Part shown: positions 17,631 to 26,813 of the stretch, one piece after another
Position numbering within the stretch: position 1 is the first letter of the stretch
Layout: every line of letters starts with the position of its first letter
Assembly: GCF_947502995.1 (NCBI RefSeq)
Contig: NZ_CANNBW010000027.1
Location: 1 to 63,198 of the forward strand
From: an uncultured Tenacibaculum sp.
Lineage (GTDB): Bacteria > Bacteroidota > Bacteroidia > Flavobacteriales > Flavobacteriaceae
Reading direction: 5' to 3'
DNA length: 63,198 nucleotides
Made by a program: the position numbers and the translations under genes
Notes under the pieces: model-generated
What the model was told of the DNA's origin: nothing
Databases searched by the model: none
The model's input: the letters and a program-made list of their open reading frames with translations, nothing else

Positions 17631-18296
17631 ATGCAAGTAAATATCACTGAAAGCTGGAAACATATTTTAAAAGAGGAATTTGATAAGCCATATTTCAATG
17701 AATTAACAAGTTTTGTTAAAAATGAATATGAAAATCATACTTGTTTTCCTAAAGGTTCAGATATTTTTGCTGCATTTGATTATTGTGCATTTGAAGATAT
17801 AAAAGTTGTAATTATTGGTCAAGATCCATATCATGGAGTAGGGCAGGCGAACGGATTATGTTTTTCTGTTCATGATGGAATTGCACATCCTCCTTCTTTG
17901 ATCAATATTTTTAAAGAAATAGAAGCCGATGTAAATATTCCATATCCAAAATCAGGCGATTTATCTAGATGGGCAAAACAAGGTGTATTACTGTTAAATG
18001 CAACGCTAACTGTTAGAGCTCACGAAGCAGGAAGTCATCAAAAGAAAGGATGGGAAGAATTCACAGATGCCGTTATTAGTAAAATTTCAGAAAAAAAATC
18101 TGATGTAATATTTCTACTTTGGGGAGGTTTTGCAAAGAAAAAAGGGAAGAAGATTGATAAAGCGAAGCATCATGTTTTAGAATCCGGACATCCATCTCCG
18201 CTAAGTGCCAATCGCGGGTATTGGTTTGGGAATAAACATTTTTCACAAACCAATACAATTTTAAAAGAGAAAGGTATTTTTACGATTGATTGGTAA
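17631..18296 (+). CDS. ung: uracil-DNA glycosylase
   Basis: Base-excision repair enzyme that removes uracil from DNA. The family-1 motifs are intact: the water-activating GQDPYHGVGQANGLCFSV near residue 62 and the HPSPLSANRGYWFGNKHFS loop containing the catalytic His near residue 187. The length of 221 residues is standard. The start is ATG 17631 (MQVNITESW), 20 bp after a TATTTTTG box; longer in-frame starts would run into the mutS2 gene. It converges with a glycosyltransferase gene 12 bp downstream. Confidence 0.96.
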   Translation: MQVNITESWKHILKEEFDKPYFNELTSFVKNEYENHTCFPKGSDIFAAFDYCAFEDIKVVIIGQDPYHGVGQANGLCFSVHDGIAHPPSLINIFKEIEADVNIPYPKSGDLSRWAKQGVLLLNATLTVRAHEAGSHQKKGWEEFTDAVISKISEKKSDVIFLLWGGFAKKKGKKIDKAKHHVLESGHPSPLSANRGYWFGNKHFSQTNTILKEKGIFTIDW

Positions 18297-18308
18297 TTAG
18301 AATATTAT

Positions 18309-19328
18309 TTAGACAATACTAATTTCAGACAATACAGTTTCGTTGTAGTAAGGTAACGTTATTGCATCTAAAATATCTTCCGTTACATCTGGATATCTAA
18401 CTTCAACTATCGATTTTGATTTTAACCACTTTTCAATTTTTGGAAGCTGTTTTTTGCTTAACTTTTTAAGAACAGGAATTCCCATCTCTTTTAAAGCAAG
18501 TGCATTACATTGTTGTTCGTACTGATTTTTCATAGGAATTACCATTAGCTTTTTTCTTAAATATAAAGCTTCGGCAGGTGTTTCAAATCCAGCACCACAT
18601 AAAATACCACTAGAAGAAGCAATACTTTTAATAAATTCTTTACCATCAATTGGCCTGATAATAATATTATTATGCAATTGAAATTGATTCGTGTGTTTTG
18701 AAAAAATTTCCCATTTCGTTGTTTTAAACTGCGATAGCATTTTGATTAACTTTTTATCGCCATAAGCAGGAAGATAAACAGTATAATGTCCTTTATTTGT
18801 AATATTTTTATAACGAATTTCTTTTCTTATTATAGGTAAGAATGTCGCAGAAGAATAGGTTTTAAAATGAAAACCAAATCTGTTTTTAGCAGGTGCGTAA
18901 TATTTTAAAATAAAGCGTTCTAGTTTAAACTTGCTTCCGTATTTAGGCGCATTTTCGTCTGCAACTGCATTTTGATGACTAAGAGAAATAATAGGAACAT
19001 TTCTTAATTTACAAGCCCAAGCTGAAACAGGTTCAAAATCATTTATAACCAAATCATAATCTTTAACTGGCAAAGATTTTACTTCTTTCCAAAGATTACG
19101 AAATTTTGATTTTTTTAATGTTTCTAACAAGTCTACTCCACCTTTTTTTCCGAAAATAAAACTAAGTCCATACATCTTGTACTTAATTTCAAAAGGAAAT
19201 TGTAATTCACATTGGTATCCACTAACTAAAATATCTACTTCAGCTCTTTTTTGTAAGTGCGGAACTATTTCTAAAGCTCTACTTGCATGTCCGTTTCCTG
19301 TACCTTGAATTGCGTATAAAATCTTCAT
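18309..19328 (-). CDS. glycosyltransferase, GT28/MJ1255-like family
   Basis: A 339-residue GT-B type glycosyltransferase. The opening MKILYAIQGTGNGHASRALE is the glycine-rich acceptor loop of the MurG/MJ1255 group, and the C-terminal half has the donor-site pattern SSGILCGAGFETPAEALYLRKKLMVIP. No membrane helix is present, so it acts at the cytoplasmic membrane face. It lies 1 bp downstream of an LpxH-like phosphoesterase on the same strand; this pairing, seen in other Bacteroidota, suggests a glycolipid role. The acceptor is not known. Confidence 0.85.
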   Translation of the reverse strand: MKILYAIQGTGNGHASRALEIVPHLQKRAEVDILVSGYQCELQFPFEIKYKMYGLSFIFGKKGGVDLLETLKKSKFRNLWKEVKSLPVKDYDLVINDFEPVSAWACKLRNVPIISLSHQNAVADENAPKYGSKFKLERFILKYYAPAKNRFGFHFKTYSSATFLPIIRKEIRYKNITNKGHYTVYLPAYGDKKLIKMLSQFKTTKWEIFSKHTNQFQLHNNIIIRPIDGKEFIKSIASSSGILCGAGFETPAEALYLRKKLMVIPMKNQYEQQCNALALKEMGIPVLKKLSKKQLPKIEKWLKSKSIVEVRYPDVTEDILDAITLPYYNETVLSEISIV

Positions 19329-19329
19329 A

Positions 19330-20208
19330 CTATTTTGAAAATTTTTGAATGTTAAACTCTTCTAATAATCCTTCAAAAAGCTGACTACTACTTTGTTCAG
19401 CTTGTATTAATTCTACATCAGATACCTCGATGTTATTTGGTAATTTTTTAGCTAAATTATCTTTTTCATATTCGTATAATTTCCATTCTTTATTACTGTA
19501 TTCTAATGCTGTTAGGTTTTCAATCCAATCTCCAGAATTTAAATACATTGTTTTTCCTTTATCATTTTCTATGCTACGCATTTCTGGTTGATGAATATGT
19601 CCACATACAACATAATCATACTGATTATCAATAGCAATTTCAGCAGCTGTAGTTTCAAAGTTATTAATGAATTTTACTGCACTTTTTACACCGTTTTTTA
19701 TCTTTTTACTAAAAGATAATCTGTTATATCCTAAAGTTTCACTAATCCAGTTTACAGCAGTATTTAACATGATTAAGAAATCGTACCCAACACTACCTAG
19801 TTTAGCAAGCCATTTAGAATGTTGCATGGTAACATCAAAAACATCTCCATGAAAAAACCACCCTTTTTTCCCATCAATATCTAAAACAACCTTGTTTACA
19901 ATTTCGAAACTACCTAATTGAAATCCTTTGAATTTACGAAGCATCTCATCATGGTTTCCCGTGATATAATAAACTTTTGTACCAGAAGTAATAAAACTCA
20001 TTAGTTGACGAATAACTTTCATATGAGCTTTAGGAAAATACCTCTTTTTAAACTGCCATATATCTACAATATCTCCATTTAAGATTAATATTTTTGGATT
20101 TATTGTTTTTAAGTAATTATTCAGTTCCGTAGCTCTACATCCAAAAGTTCCTAAATGTACATCTGATATCACAGCGATGTCTAGTTTACGACGTTTACTT
20201 TTTTTCAT
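19330..20208 (-). CDS. metallophosphoesterase, UDP-2,3-diacylglucosamine hydrolase-like
   Basis: A 292-residue calcineurin-type phosphoesterase. The metal-binding blocks are DVHLGTFGCRA (residues 16-26), LNGDIVDIWQFKKRYF, TGNHDEMLRKF and CGHIHQPEM. The spacing and the CR(A)xEL element match the LpxH/LpxI-analog group that cleaves UDP-diacylglucosamine to lipid X in lipid A synthesis. It is larger than E. coli LpxH (240) with about 40 extra C-terminal residues. It is adjacent to a glycosyltransferase. An alternative is a cell-wall or phospholipid phosphatase of the same fold. Confidence 0.82.
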   Translation of the reverse strand: MKKSKRRKLDIAVISDVHLGTFGCRATELNNYLKTINPKILILNGDIVDIWQFKKRYFPKAHMKVIRQLMSFITSGTKVYYITGNHDEMLRKFKGFQLGSFEIVNKVVLDIDGKKGWFFHGDVFDVTMQHSKWLAKLGSVGYDFLIMLNTAVNWISETLGYNRLSFSKKIKNGVKSAVKFINNFETTAAEIAIDNQYDYVVCGHIHQPEMRSIENDKGKTMYLNSGDWIENLTALEYSNKEWKLYEYEKDNLAKKLPNNIEVSDVELIQAEQSSSQLFEGLLEEFNIQKFSK

Positions 20209-20224
20209 TTTAAGTTTGATAGTT

Positions 20225-20250
20225 TTTCTTCTTAATAGTTTTAGAAGAAA
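20225..20250 (-). other. hairpin in leader of LpxH-like gene
   Basis: Stem TTTCTTCT (20225-20232) with AGAAGAAA (20243-20250), 10-nt loop, 17 bp upstream of the LpxH-like start codon. It could be a weak terminator or a leader structure; there is no direct evidence of function. Confidence 0.3.
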
Positions 20251-20366
20251 GAGGTTAAAATAATTTGTACTAAATTATAGTTTAAGTGCAGTGTAATCGT
20301 AAACCTTTAATTAATTGATTGTTAGTGAAAATTCAATTTAAAGTAAACATTGTAAATTTTGTGTAA

Positions 20367-20399
20367 ATAAAAAAGCACCGAAGTTTCCTTCAGTGCTTT
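20367..20399 (-). terminator. secA terminator
   Basis: AAAGCACCGAA (20372-20382) pairs with TTCAGTGCTTT (20389-20399), with one mismatch. On the minus strand a T-rich tract follows. It lies 21 bp past the secA stop. Confidence 0.8.
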
Positions 20400-20419
20400 C
20401 TTTTAAAAAAAGTATGTTT

Positions 20420-23400
20420 TTATTTATTGTATAAAACCCAAGTTCCTTGTTCTAATAAAGGAATTGCTTGTTTATACTTAACTTCTTTCTCTTCGCCAGA
20501 CATTACGTTTTTAATAGTAACTCTTTCGTTTCTACCTATTTTTGGTTGCTCACGAACTACAGTTTCAATAGCTTGTTGTTCTTGAGTTTGTTGTTGACGA
20601 GCATTACTGATAGCTTGTTGAGTAGAGTTTTGAACTTCGTCTTTACGTAAGTCTAATTGCTCTCTTTTTTGCTCTTGAGCTTCAGAAATTTGAGATTCAT
20701 CTTCTTGCGGAAGTTTACCTTTAAATAAGAAAGATAATACTTCTTTGTTTACTTTATCGATTGTTTTTTGGAATAATTCGAAAGCTTCGAACTTATATAC
20801 TAATAATGGATCTTTTTGCTCATATGTTGCATTTTGCACAGTTTGCTTTAATTCATCCATTTTACGTAAATGATCTTTCCAGTTTTCATCAATTATTGCT
20901 AATGTGATATTCTTTTCAAAATCGCTTACTAATGATTTACCTTCAGATTCGTATGCCTCTTTTAAGTTGGTAACTACACGTAACGTTTTAGTTCCATCAG
21001 TAAAAGGAACCACGATTCTTTCGTAACGATCTCCTTCGTTTTCAAAAACTCCTTTGATTACTGGATAAACTTGAGAAGCATTTCTATCTGCATCTGCTTT
21101 ATAGTTTTCAGTAACTAATTTATAAAGCTGATCAATTAATTCTTGTTCTGGTTTAGCGTTAAATTCATCTTCAGTAAAAGGAGAAGTCATTGATGAGAAA
21201 CGAATCAATTCAAATTCGAAATTTTGAAAGTCTTTCGTTAATTTATTCTGACGAACAACAGCATCACAAGTATCATAAATCATGTTTGCGATATCGATCT
21301 GTAAACGCTTTCCATCTAAAGCATGACGACGACGTTTGTAAACGAATTCACGTTGAGCATTCATTACATCATCATATTCTAATAAACGTTTACGAATACC
21401 AAAGTTATTTTCTTCTACTTTCTTCTGCGCTCTTTCGATAGATCTAGTTACCATTCTATCTTGAATAACTTCACCTTCTTTTAATCCTAATCTATCCATA
21501 ACTTTAGCAATACGGTCAGAACCAAATAAACGCATTAAGTTATCATCTAAAGCAACAAAGAATTGCGAAGAACCAACATCTCCTTGACGACCAGCACGAC
21601 CACGTAACTGACGATCTACACGACGTGAATCATGACGTTCTGTACCAATAATAGCTAAACCACCAGCAGCTTTAACTTCATCCGATAGTTTGATATCGGT
21701 ACCACGACCAGCCATGTTTGTAGCGATAGTTACTTGTCCAGGTTTACCAGCTTCAGCAACAATATCTGCTTCTTTTTTATGTAATTTTGCATTTAAGATG
21801 TTGTGAGGTATTTTACGCATTTTAAGCATTCTACCTAACAATTCAGAAATTTCTACAGAAGTTGTACCTACTAATACAGGTCTGTTTTCTCCAACTAGTT
21901 TTACAATTTCTTCAATTACAGCGTTATATTTTTCACGAGTAGTTTTATATAATAAATCTTCTCTATCGTCACGAGCAATTGGTTTATTTGTAGGAATTTC
22001 TACAACGTCTAGTTTATAAATTTCCCAGAATTCACCAGCTTCAGTAACAGCAGTACCTGTCATTCCAGATAATTTACGATACATTCTAAAGTAATTCTGT
22101 AAAGTTACTGTAGCAAACGTTTGTGTAGCATCTTCAATTTTTACACTTTCTTTAGCTTCAATTGCTTGGTGTAAACCATCTGAGTAACGACGACCGTCCA
22201 TAATACGACCTGTTTGCTCATCTACAATCATTACTTTATTATCTACGACTACATATTCAACATCTTTCTCAAATAAAGTATAGGCTTTTAAAAGTTGATT
22301 CATAGTATGAATGCGTTCACTCTTCACACTAAAATCTCTATATAATTCTTCTTTTAATTCTGCTTTCTGTTCTGGAGTACCTTCGTTACCATCAATTTCA
22401 GCTATTTTAATACTGATATCTGGTAAAACGAAAAATGTATCATTTTGTGTTCTTTCTGAAAGATGACCAACTCCTTTATCTGTTAAGTTAATTTGGTTGT
22501 TTTTTTCTTCAATAGTAAACCATAGTTCAGCATCAACTTCAGGCATTAATTTATTATTATCCTGCATGTAGAAGTTTTCAGTTTTTTGAAGAATTTGTCT
22601 GATTCCTTCTTGAGATAAGAATTTAATTAAAGCTTTGTTTTTAGGTAACCCTCTATAAACTCTCAATAGTAAAAATCCGCCTTCCTTAGTGTCACCTTCT
22701 TTAAGTAATTTTTTGGCTTCTGATAAAACACCTACTAAATATTTACTTTGTAAAGAAACTAAATCAGCAACTAAAGGTTTTAATTCGTTGAATTCATGAA
22801 TATCTCCTTGAGGAATTGGACCAGAAATAATTAATGGAGTTCTTGCATCATCAATTAAAACAGAATCAACCTCATCAATAATAGCGTAGTTAGGAGCACG
22901 TTGTACTAAATCTTCTTTAGATGAAGCCATGTTATCACGTAAATAATCGAAACCAAACTCATTGTTTGTTCCGTAGGTGATATCAGCGTTATAAGCTTTT
23001 CTTCTTTCTTCTGAATTTGGTTGATGGAAATCAATACAATCTGTAGATAAACCATGGAATTCGAAGATAGGAGCCATCCAAGCGCGGTCACGTTTTGCTA
23101 AATAATCATTAACAGTTACTACGTGAACTCCTTTTCCTGTAAGTGCATTTAGATAAACTGGTAATGTAGAAACTAAAGTTTTTCCTTCACCAGTCATCAT
23201 TTCAGCAATTTTTCCATTATGTAATACAGAACCTCCAATTAGCTGCACATCATAATGAATCATATCCCAAGTTACTTCTTTACCAGAAGCATCCCAAGTA
23301 TTTGCCCAAAGCGCTTTATCTCCATCTAATTCAATATGTTCTCTTGTAGCAGAAAGTTCTCTGTCGAAAGGAGTAGCATTAACCTCAATATTTTCATTTG

Positions 23401-23770
23401 TAGCGAAACGTCTAGCTGTTTCTTTAACAACAGCAAAAGCTTCAGACATGATATCTTTTAAAACTTGTTCTGAAGCTTCATAAGCTTCATCTTTAAGTTT
23501 ATCAATTTGAGTGTAGATATCTTCTTGTCTGTCTATATCTGCTGTTTTAGCTTCTTCTTCTAATTGAAGTATTTGATCTTCAAAAGATTTTGTTGCAGCA
23601 GTTATTTTAGATTTAAATTCTACGGTCTTAGCTCTTAATTCGTCATGGCTTAATTTAGTTAAGTCATCATTAAAAGCTTTTATATTATCTATAATAGGCT
23701 GTAGTTTCTTTAAATCTTTTTGTTGTTTGTCACCAACAAATATTTTTATAATTGAGTTTAAAATGCTCAT
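20420..23770 (-). CDS. secA: preprotein translocase ATPase SecA
   Basis: Motor ATPase that drives Sec-dependent export through SecYEG. Nucleotide-binding domain 1 has Walker A MMTGEGKTLVS and the DEAD-like IIDEVDSVLIDDARTPLIISG. The helicase-2 part has TNMAGRGTDIKL and the HDSRRVDRQLRGRAGRQGD block. At 1116 residues it carries the usual Bacteroidota insertion of over 100 residues after the DEAD block (about 320-430). The C-terminal Cys zinc motif of E. coli SecA is absent; the tail is Gln/Glu-rich, then ends in GTWVLYNK. It is preceded by a hairpin in its leader. Confidence 0.97.
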   Translation of the reverse strand: MSILNSIIKIFVGDKQQKDLKKLQPIIDNIKAFNDDLTKLSHDELRAKTVEFKSKITAATKSFEDQILQLEEEAKTADIDRQEDIYTQIDKLKDEAYEASEQVLKDIMSEAFAVVKETARRFATNENIEVNATPFDRELSATREHIELDGDKALWANTWDASGKEVTWDMIHYDVQLIGGSVLHNGKIAEMMTGEGKTLVSTLPVYLNALTGKGVHVVTVNDYLAKRDRAWMAPIFEFHGLSTDCIDFHQPNSEERRKAYNADITYGTNNEFGFDYLRDNMASSKEDLVQRAPNYAIIDEVDSVLIDDARTPLIISGPIPQGDIHEFNELKPLVADLVSLQSKYLVGVLSEAKKLLKEGDTKEGGFLLLRVYRGLPKNKALIKFLSQEGIRQILQKTENFYMQDNNKLMPEVDAELWFTIEEKNNQINLTDKGVGHLSERTQNDTFFVLPDISIKIAEIDGNEGTPEQKAELKEELYRDFSVKSERIHTMNQLLKAYTLFEKDVEYVVVDNKVMIVDEQTGRIMDGRRYSDGLHQAIEAKESVKIEDATQTFATVTLQNYFRMYRKLSGMTGTAVTEAGEFWEIYKLDVVEIPTNKPIARDDREDLLYKTTREKYNAVIEEIVKLVGENRPVLVGTTSVEISELLGRMLKMRKIPHNILNAKLHKKEADIVAEAGKPGQVTIATNMAGRGTDIKLSDEVKAAGGLAIIGTERHDSRRVDRQLRGRAGRQGDVGSSQFFVALDDNLMRLFGSDRIAKVMDRLGLKEGEVIQDRMVTRSIERAQKKVEENNFGIRKRLLEYDDVMNAQREFVYKRRRHALDGKRLQIDIANMIYDTCDAVVRQNKLTKDFQNFEFELIRFSSMTSPFTEDEFNAKPEQELIDQLYKLVTENYKADADRNASQVYPVIKGVFENEGDRYERIVVPFTDGTKTLRVVTNLKEAYESEGKSLVSDFEKNITLAIIDENWKDHLRKMDELKQTVQNATYEQKDPLLVYKFEAFELFQKTIDKVNKEVLSFLFKGKLPQEDESQISEAQEQKREQLDLRKDEVQNSTQQAISNARQQQTQEQQAIETVVREQPKIGRNERVTIKNVMSGEEKEVKYKQAIPLLEQGTWVLYNK

Positions 23771-23786
23771 TCTATGTGGTTTTAAA

Positions 23787-23803
23787 AAGAAGTATCACTT
23801 CTT
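23787..23803 (-). promoter_or_regulatory. hairpin in secA leader
   Basis: On the minus strand, AAGAAGT-GAT-ACTTCTT is followed by a short T-run, 17 bp upstream of the secA ATG. The shape resembles a weak terminator or a structure hiding the ribosome entry region. The role is unproven. Confidence 0.4.
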
Positions 23804-23840
23804 ATTTATGTCGTTGATTATGAGTTGCTTAAAAATAAGC

Positions 23841-23866
23841 AAAAAAAAAGCCTCGTATGAGACTTT
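23841..23866 (-). terminator. terminator of DUF2795 gene
   Basis: AAAAGcCTC-GTAT-GAGaCTTTT, with a run of eight T on the minus strand, 21 bp after the stop codon. Short stem with one internal mismatch. Confidence 0.6.
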
Positions 23867-23886
23867 TAAGTTTTATTGTTTTCGTG

Positions 23887-24108
23887 TTAATATTCATCTT
23901 CATTCCAAAGATAATCTTCTTCGGTTGGGTAATCTGGCCATATCTCTATAATAGAGTCGTAGACTTCTCCTTCATCTTCAATATCTTGTAAGTTTTCTAC
24001 CACTTCTAGAGGAGCACCAGTACGAATTGCATAATCAATTAATTCGTCTTTAGTGGCAGGCCATGGTGCATCTGCTAAATAAGATGCTAATTCAAGTGTC
24101 CAATACAT
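23887..24108 (-). CDS. DUF2795 domain-containing protein
   Basis: A 73-residue acidic protein matching the DUF2795 family (LASYLADAPWPATKDELIDYAIRTGAP..., residues 6-32), followed by an Asp/Glu/Tyr-rich tail. It is conserved next to secA in Flavobacteriaceae. The fold is a small helical unit, and the family has no established function. It has its own strong promoter (24163-24134) and a terminator, so it is a single-gene unit. Confidence 0.9.
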   Translation of the reverse strand: MYWTLELASYLADAPWPATKDELIDYAIRTGAPLEVVENLQDIEDEGEVYDSIIEIWPDYPTEEDYLWNEDEY

Positions 24109-24133
24109 TTCTAAATCTGTTTTTAGTTTTCTG

Positions 24134-24163
24134 CAAAAATAAAATTTAAACTGAAAAAGTCAA
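24134..24163 (-). promoter_or_regulatory. consensus Bacteroidota promoter of DUF2795 gene
   Basis: TTG (24163-24161), 19-bp spacer, TATTTTTG (24141-24134). This matches the published -33 TTG and -7 TAnnTTTG layout for Bacteroidota, 25 bp ahead of the ATG. It is the cleanest two-part promoter I saw in the window. Confidence 0.7.
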
Positions 24164-24206
24164 GTTTTTTCTTAAAAATCTGAATTCAATAAATAAAGAA
24201 CTTTTT

Positions 24207-24779
24207 CTAAAGCTTGGTAGGTATCCATTTAACCTCGTCTGCTTGTAAGTCTTTGGACAACTTCCGTGCCAATACAAAAAGGTAGTCAGATAGTCGGTTT
24301 AAATACATTAAAACGTTAGAATTAACATCATCTTCATTGTTTAAAGCAACAGATAAACGCTCAGCTCTTCTACATACACAGCGTGCTATATGACAGAATG
24401 ACACTGTTTGGTGACCTCCAGGTAAAATGAAATGTGTCATCTGAGGAAGAGTATCATTCATTCTATCCATTTCTGTTTCTAGAAACTGAATAGCCTCATC
24501 ATCAATTTTAGGAATATTTAAACGCTCTTTACCATTTTTAAGTGTTTCTTTTTCCGGAGGAGTAGCTAACATAGCTCCTACAGTGAAGAGTTCATCTTGT
24601 ATCTTGATTAAAGAACTTTTTGTTAAATCATCAATTTCTTGATCTCTTATTAATCCTATATATGAATTAAGTTCATCAACTGTACCGTAGCTTTCTATTC
24701 GTAAGTGATTTTTAGGAACCCGAGTTCCACCAAATAGAGCAGTGGTACCTTTGTCTCCGGTTTTAGTATATATTTTCAT
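24207..24779 (-). CDS. cob(I)yrinic acid a,c-diamide adenosyltransferase (PduO type)
   Basis: Makes adenosylcobalamin from cob(I)alamin and ATP. The N-terminal MKIYTKTGDKGTTALFGGTRVPK is the PduO ATP-binding signature, with GTVDELNSYIGL next and the C-terminal CRRAERLSVAL plus NRLSDYLFVLAR blocks that bind ATP and cobalamin. The length of 190 residues is typical. It sits 19 bp downstream of a thioesterase gene on the same strand. No cobalamin riboswitch was seen upstream. Confidence 0.93.
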   Translation of the reverse strand: MKIYTKTGDKGTTALFGGTRVPKNHLRIESYGTVDELNSYIGLIRDQEIDDLTKSSLIKIQDELFTVGAMLATPPEKETLKNGKERLNIPKIDDEAIQFLETEMDRMNDTLPQMTHFILPGGHQTVSFCHIARCVCRRAERLSVALNNEDDVNSNVLMYLNRLSDYLFVLARKLSKDLQADEVKWIPTKL

Positions 24780-24798
24780 TAGGTTGTTTGTTTTTTAT

Positions 24799-25197
24799 TT
24801 AAAATTCAAGTTTATTCAAAATATAATCTGGACAACGAGTAGGTCTTTTAGTTTTAATATCAATAAAAGCCAAAGTAGTTTTTCCAGAACATAATAATTC
24901 TTGATTTTGATTCGTTATTTCATAGTCGAATTCGATTTTAACAGATGGCTTTTTTTTCAAAATCGTTTTTATAGTGAGTTGATCATCATACAAAGCTGAT
25001 TTTTTGAAGCTACAATTTAAGGAAATTACGGGAAGCATAACTCCATTTTTTTCCATATCTTTGTAATTCACCCCTAAGGAACGAAGCCACTCTGTTCTAC
25101 CAATTTCAAAATATTGCGCATAATTACCGTGATAAACGACCCCCATTTGATCTGTTTCGGCATATCGGACTCTAATGTTTGAATAATGTTCAGGCAA
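24799..25197 (-). CDS. acyl-CoA thioesterase (YbgC/4-hydroxybenzoyl-CoA family)
   Basis: Hot-dog fold thioesterase of 132 residues. The active-site block RYAETDQMGVVYHGNYAQYFEIGRTEWLR contains the catalytic Asp (D16) and the Tyr/His/Asn cluster of the YbgC-like group. It starts with TTG (25197), as no ATG/GTG lies in frame nearby. It is the first gene of a two-gene unit with the adenosyltransferase and is divergent from dnaA. It probably hydrolyses short or medium acyl-CoA esters; the exact substrate is unknown. Confidence 0.88.
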   Translation of the reverse strand: MPEHYSNIRVRYAETDQMGVVYHGNYAQYFEIGRTEWLRSLGVNYKDMEKNGVMLPVISLNCSFKKSALYDDQLTIKTILKKKPSVKIEFDYEITNQNQELLCSGKTTLAFIDIKTKRPTRCPDYILNKLEF

Positions 25198-25280
25198 AAT
25201 TGTAATGTGATTGATTAAATCAAATCTTACATAAAAAAAAAATAATAATCAATACCATTTTGATTTTTTTTTACTGAATT

Positions 25281-25289
25281 TTATTCACA
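25281..25289 (+). promoter_or_regulatory. DnaA box upstream of dnaA
   Basis: TTATTCACA is an exact match to the consensus DnaA box TTATnCACA, 89 bp before the dnaA start in the divergent dnaA/thioesterase region. One box alone points to autoregulation of dnaA, not to an origin. Confidence 0.6.
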
Positions 25290-25377
25290 CTTTTGTTCGT
25301 CCAAAACGGAGGGATTTTTAACGTTATTTTTTACTGCTTTTATTGTGGTGAAAATAGAAAATTTGTGAAGAGCTTAG

Positions 25378-26802
25378 ATGAATAAAACTGCTGAATTAGT
25401 ATGGTTAAATTGCCTGTCTTTCATTAAGGACAATATTAAGCCTCAAGCCTATAAAACATGGTTTGAGCCTATAACACCTGTGAAATTATCCGGAGAGGCA
25501 TTAACAATTCAGGTACCTAGTAAATTCTTTTATGAATGGTTGGAAGAACATTACATTAAATTATTACGTGTTGCTTTAGTGAGAGAACTTGGTGAACATG
25601 CTAAGTTAATTTATGATGTTCGTATGGAAAATACATATAGTAGTAACAATCCTAAAATTGTTAAAATTCCAAGTGCAAACAGAAATCCACTTAAACCACA
25701 AAAAGTTACAGTTCCTTTAGAGACAAAAAGAGAGTTGAAAAACCCTTTTGTTATTCCTGGTTTACAGAAAGTTAAGATTGAATCTCAGTTAAATCCAAAT
25801 TACAATTTTGATAATTTTGTAGAAGGAGATTCAAACAGATTAGCTAGATCTGCTGGCATGGCTGTAGCTAATAAACCTGGAGGAACATCTTTTAATCCTT
25901 TATTGATTTATGGTGGAGTAGGTTTAGGAAAAACACATTTAGCCCATGCTATAGGTGTTGATATTAAAGATAAATATCCAGATAAAACTGTTTTATATAT
26001 TTCTTCAGAGAAATTTACTCAACAATTTATTGATTCTGTAAAATCAAATACAAGAAATGATTTTATCCACTTCTATCAAATGATAGATGTGTTAATTATA
26101 GACGATGTTCAGTTTTTATCAGGGAAAGCTGGTACTCAGGATGTTTTCTTCCATATTTTTAACCATTTACATCAAAATGGAAAACAGGTGATTCTTACTT
26201 CTGATAAAGCACCTGTTGATATGCAAGATATTGAACAACGTTTATTGTCTCGTTTTAAATGGGGACTTTCAGCTGAGCTTCAGAATCCTGATTATGAAAC
26301 TCGTATTTCTATCTTACAGAAAAAACTATTTAGAGACGGTGTAGAGATGCCTGAAGATATAGTTGAATACATAGCTAAAAATGTAAAAACAAATGTAAGA
26401 GAGCTAGAAGGGGTTATTATTTCTATGATTGCTCAAGCTTCATTTAATAGAAGAGAGTTTACTTTAGATTTAGCAAGACAAATTGTTGATAAATTTGTTA
26501 AGAATACCAAGAAAGAGGTGTCTATAGATTACATTCAAAAAGTAGTTTCAAAATACTTTGATATGGATGTAGCAACTTTACAGTCTAAAACAAGAAAGAG
26601 ACATGTTGTACAAGCGAGACAATTAGCCATGTATTTTGCTAAACGTATGACAAAATCTTCTTTAGCAAGTATTGGTAGTCAAATAGGGCAACGAGACCAT
26701 GCTACTGTACTCCATGCTTGTAAAACTGTAGATAACTTAACAGAAACAGATAAACAATTTAGAAAGTACGTAGAAGACTTAACGAAGAAATTAACATTCT
26801 AA
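25378..26802 (+). CDS. dnaA: chromosomal replication initiator protein DnaA
   Basis: Binds DnaA boxes at the origin, loads the helicase, and represses its own gene in many bacteria. N-terminal domain I (about residues 1-80), a linker, then AAA+ domain III with Walker A GGVGLGKTHLAH near residue 180 and Walker B VLIIDDVQFL. Domain IV at the C-terminus carries the box-binding IGSQIGQRDHATVLHACKTV. The length of 474 residues is typical for Flavobacteriia. It precedes a tyrosine phosphatase and an RsmI-like methylase on the same strand. Confidence 0.97.
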   Translation: MNKTAELVWLNCLSFIKDNIKPQAYKTWFEPITPVKLSGEALTIQVPSKFFYEWLEEHYIKLLRVALVRELGEHAKLIYDVRMENTYSSNNPKIVKIPSANRNPLKPQKVTVPLETKRELKNPFVIPGLQKVKIESQLNPNYNFDNFVEGDSNRLARSAGMAVANKPGGTSFNPLLIYGGVGLGKTHLAHAIGVDIKDKYPDKTVLYISSEKFTQQFIDSVKSNTRNDFIHFYQMIDVLIIDDVQFLSGKAGTQDVFFHIFNHLHQNGKQVILTSDKAPVDMQDIEQRLLSRFKWGLSAELQNPDYETRISILQKKLFRDGVEMPEDIVEYIAKNVKTNVRELEGVIISMIAQASFNRREFTLDLARQIVDKFVKNTKKEVSIDYIQKVVSKYFDMDVATLQSKTRKRHVVQARQLAMYFAKRMTKSSLASIGSQIGQRDHATVLHACKTVDNLTETDKQFRKYVEDLTKKLTF

Positions 26803-26813
26803 TTTAATTCATA

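Noticed and set aside
21190..21441. Open frame opposite secA
   Set aside because: It lies wholly within the secA coding sequence on the other strand and its product is low in complexity with no recognisable motif.
24780..25197. Cobalamin riboswitch ahead of the adenosyltransferase gene
   Set aside because: No B12-box or long structured leader; the gene simply follows the thioesterase gene.
25198..25377. Replication origin next to dnaA
   Set aside because: Only one good DnaA box and no AT-rich repeat cluster; in Bacteroidota the origin is often not beside dnaA.
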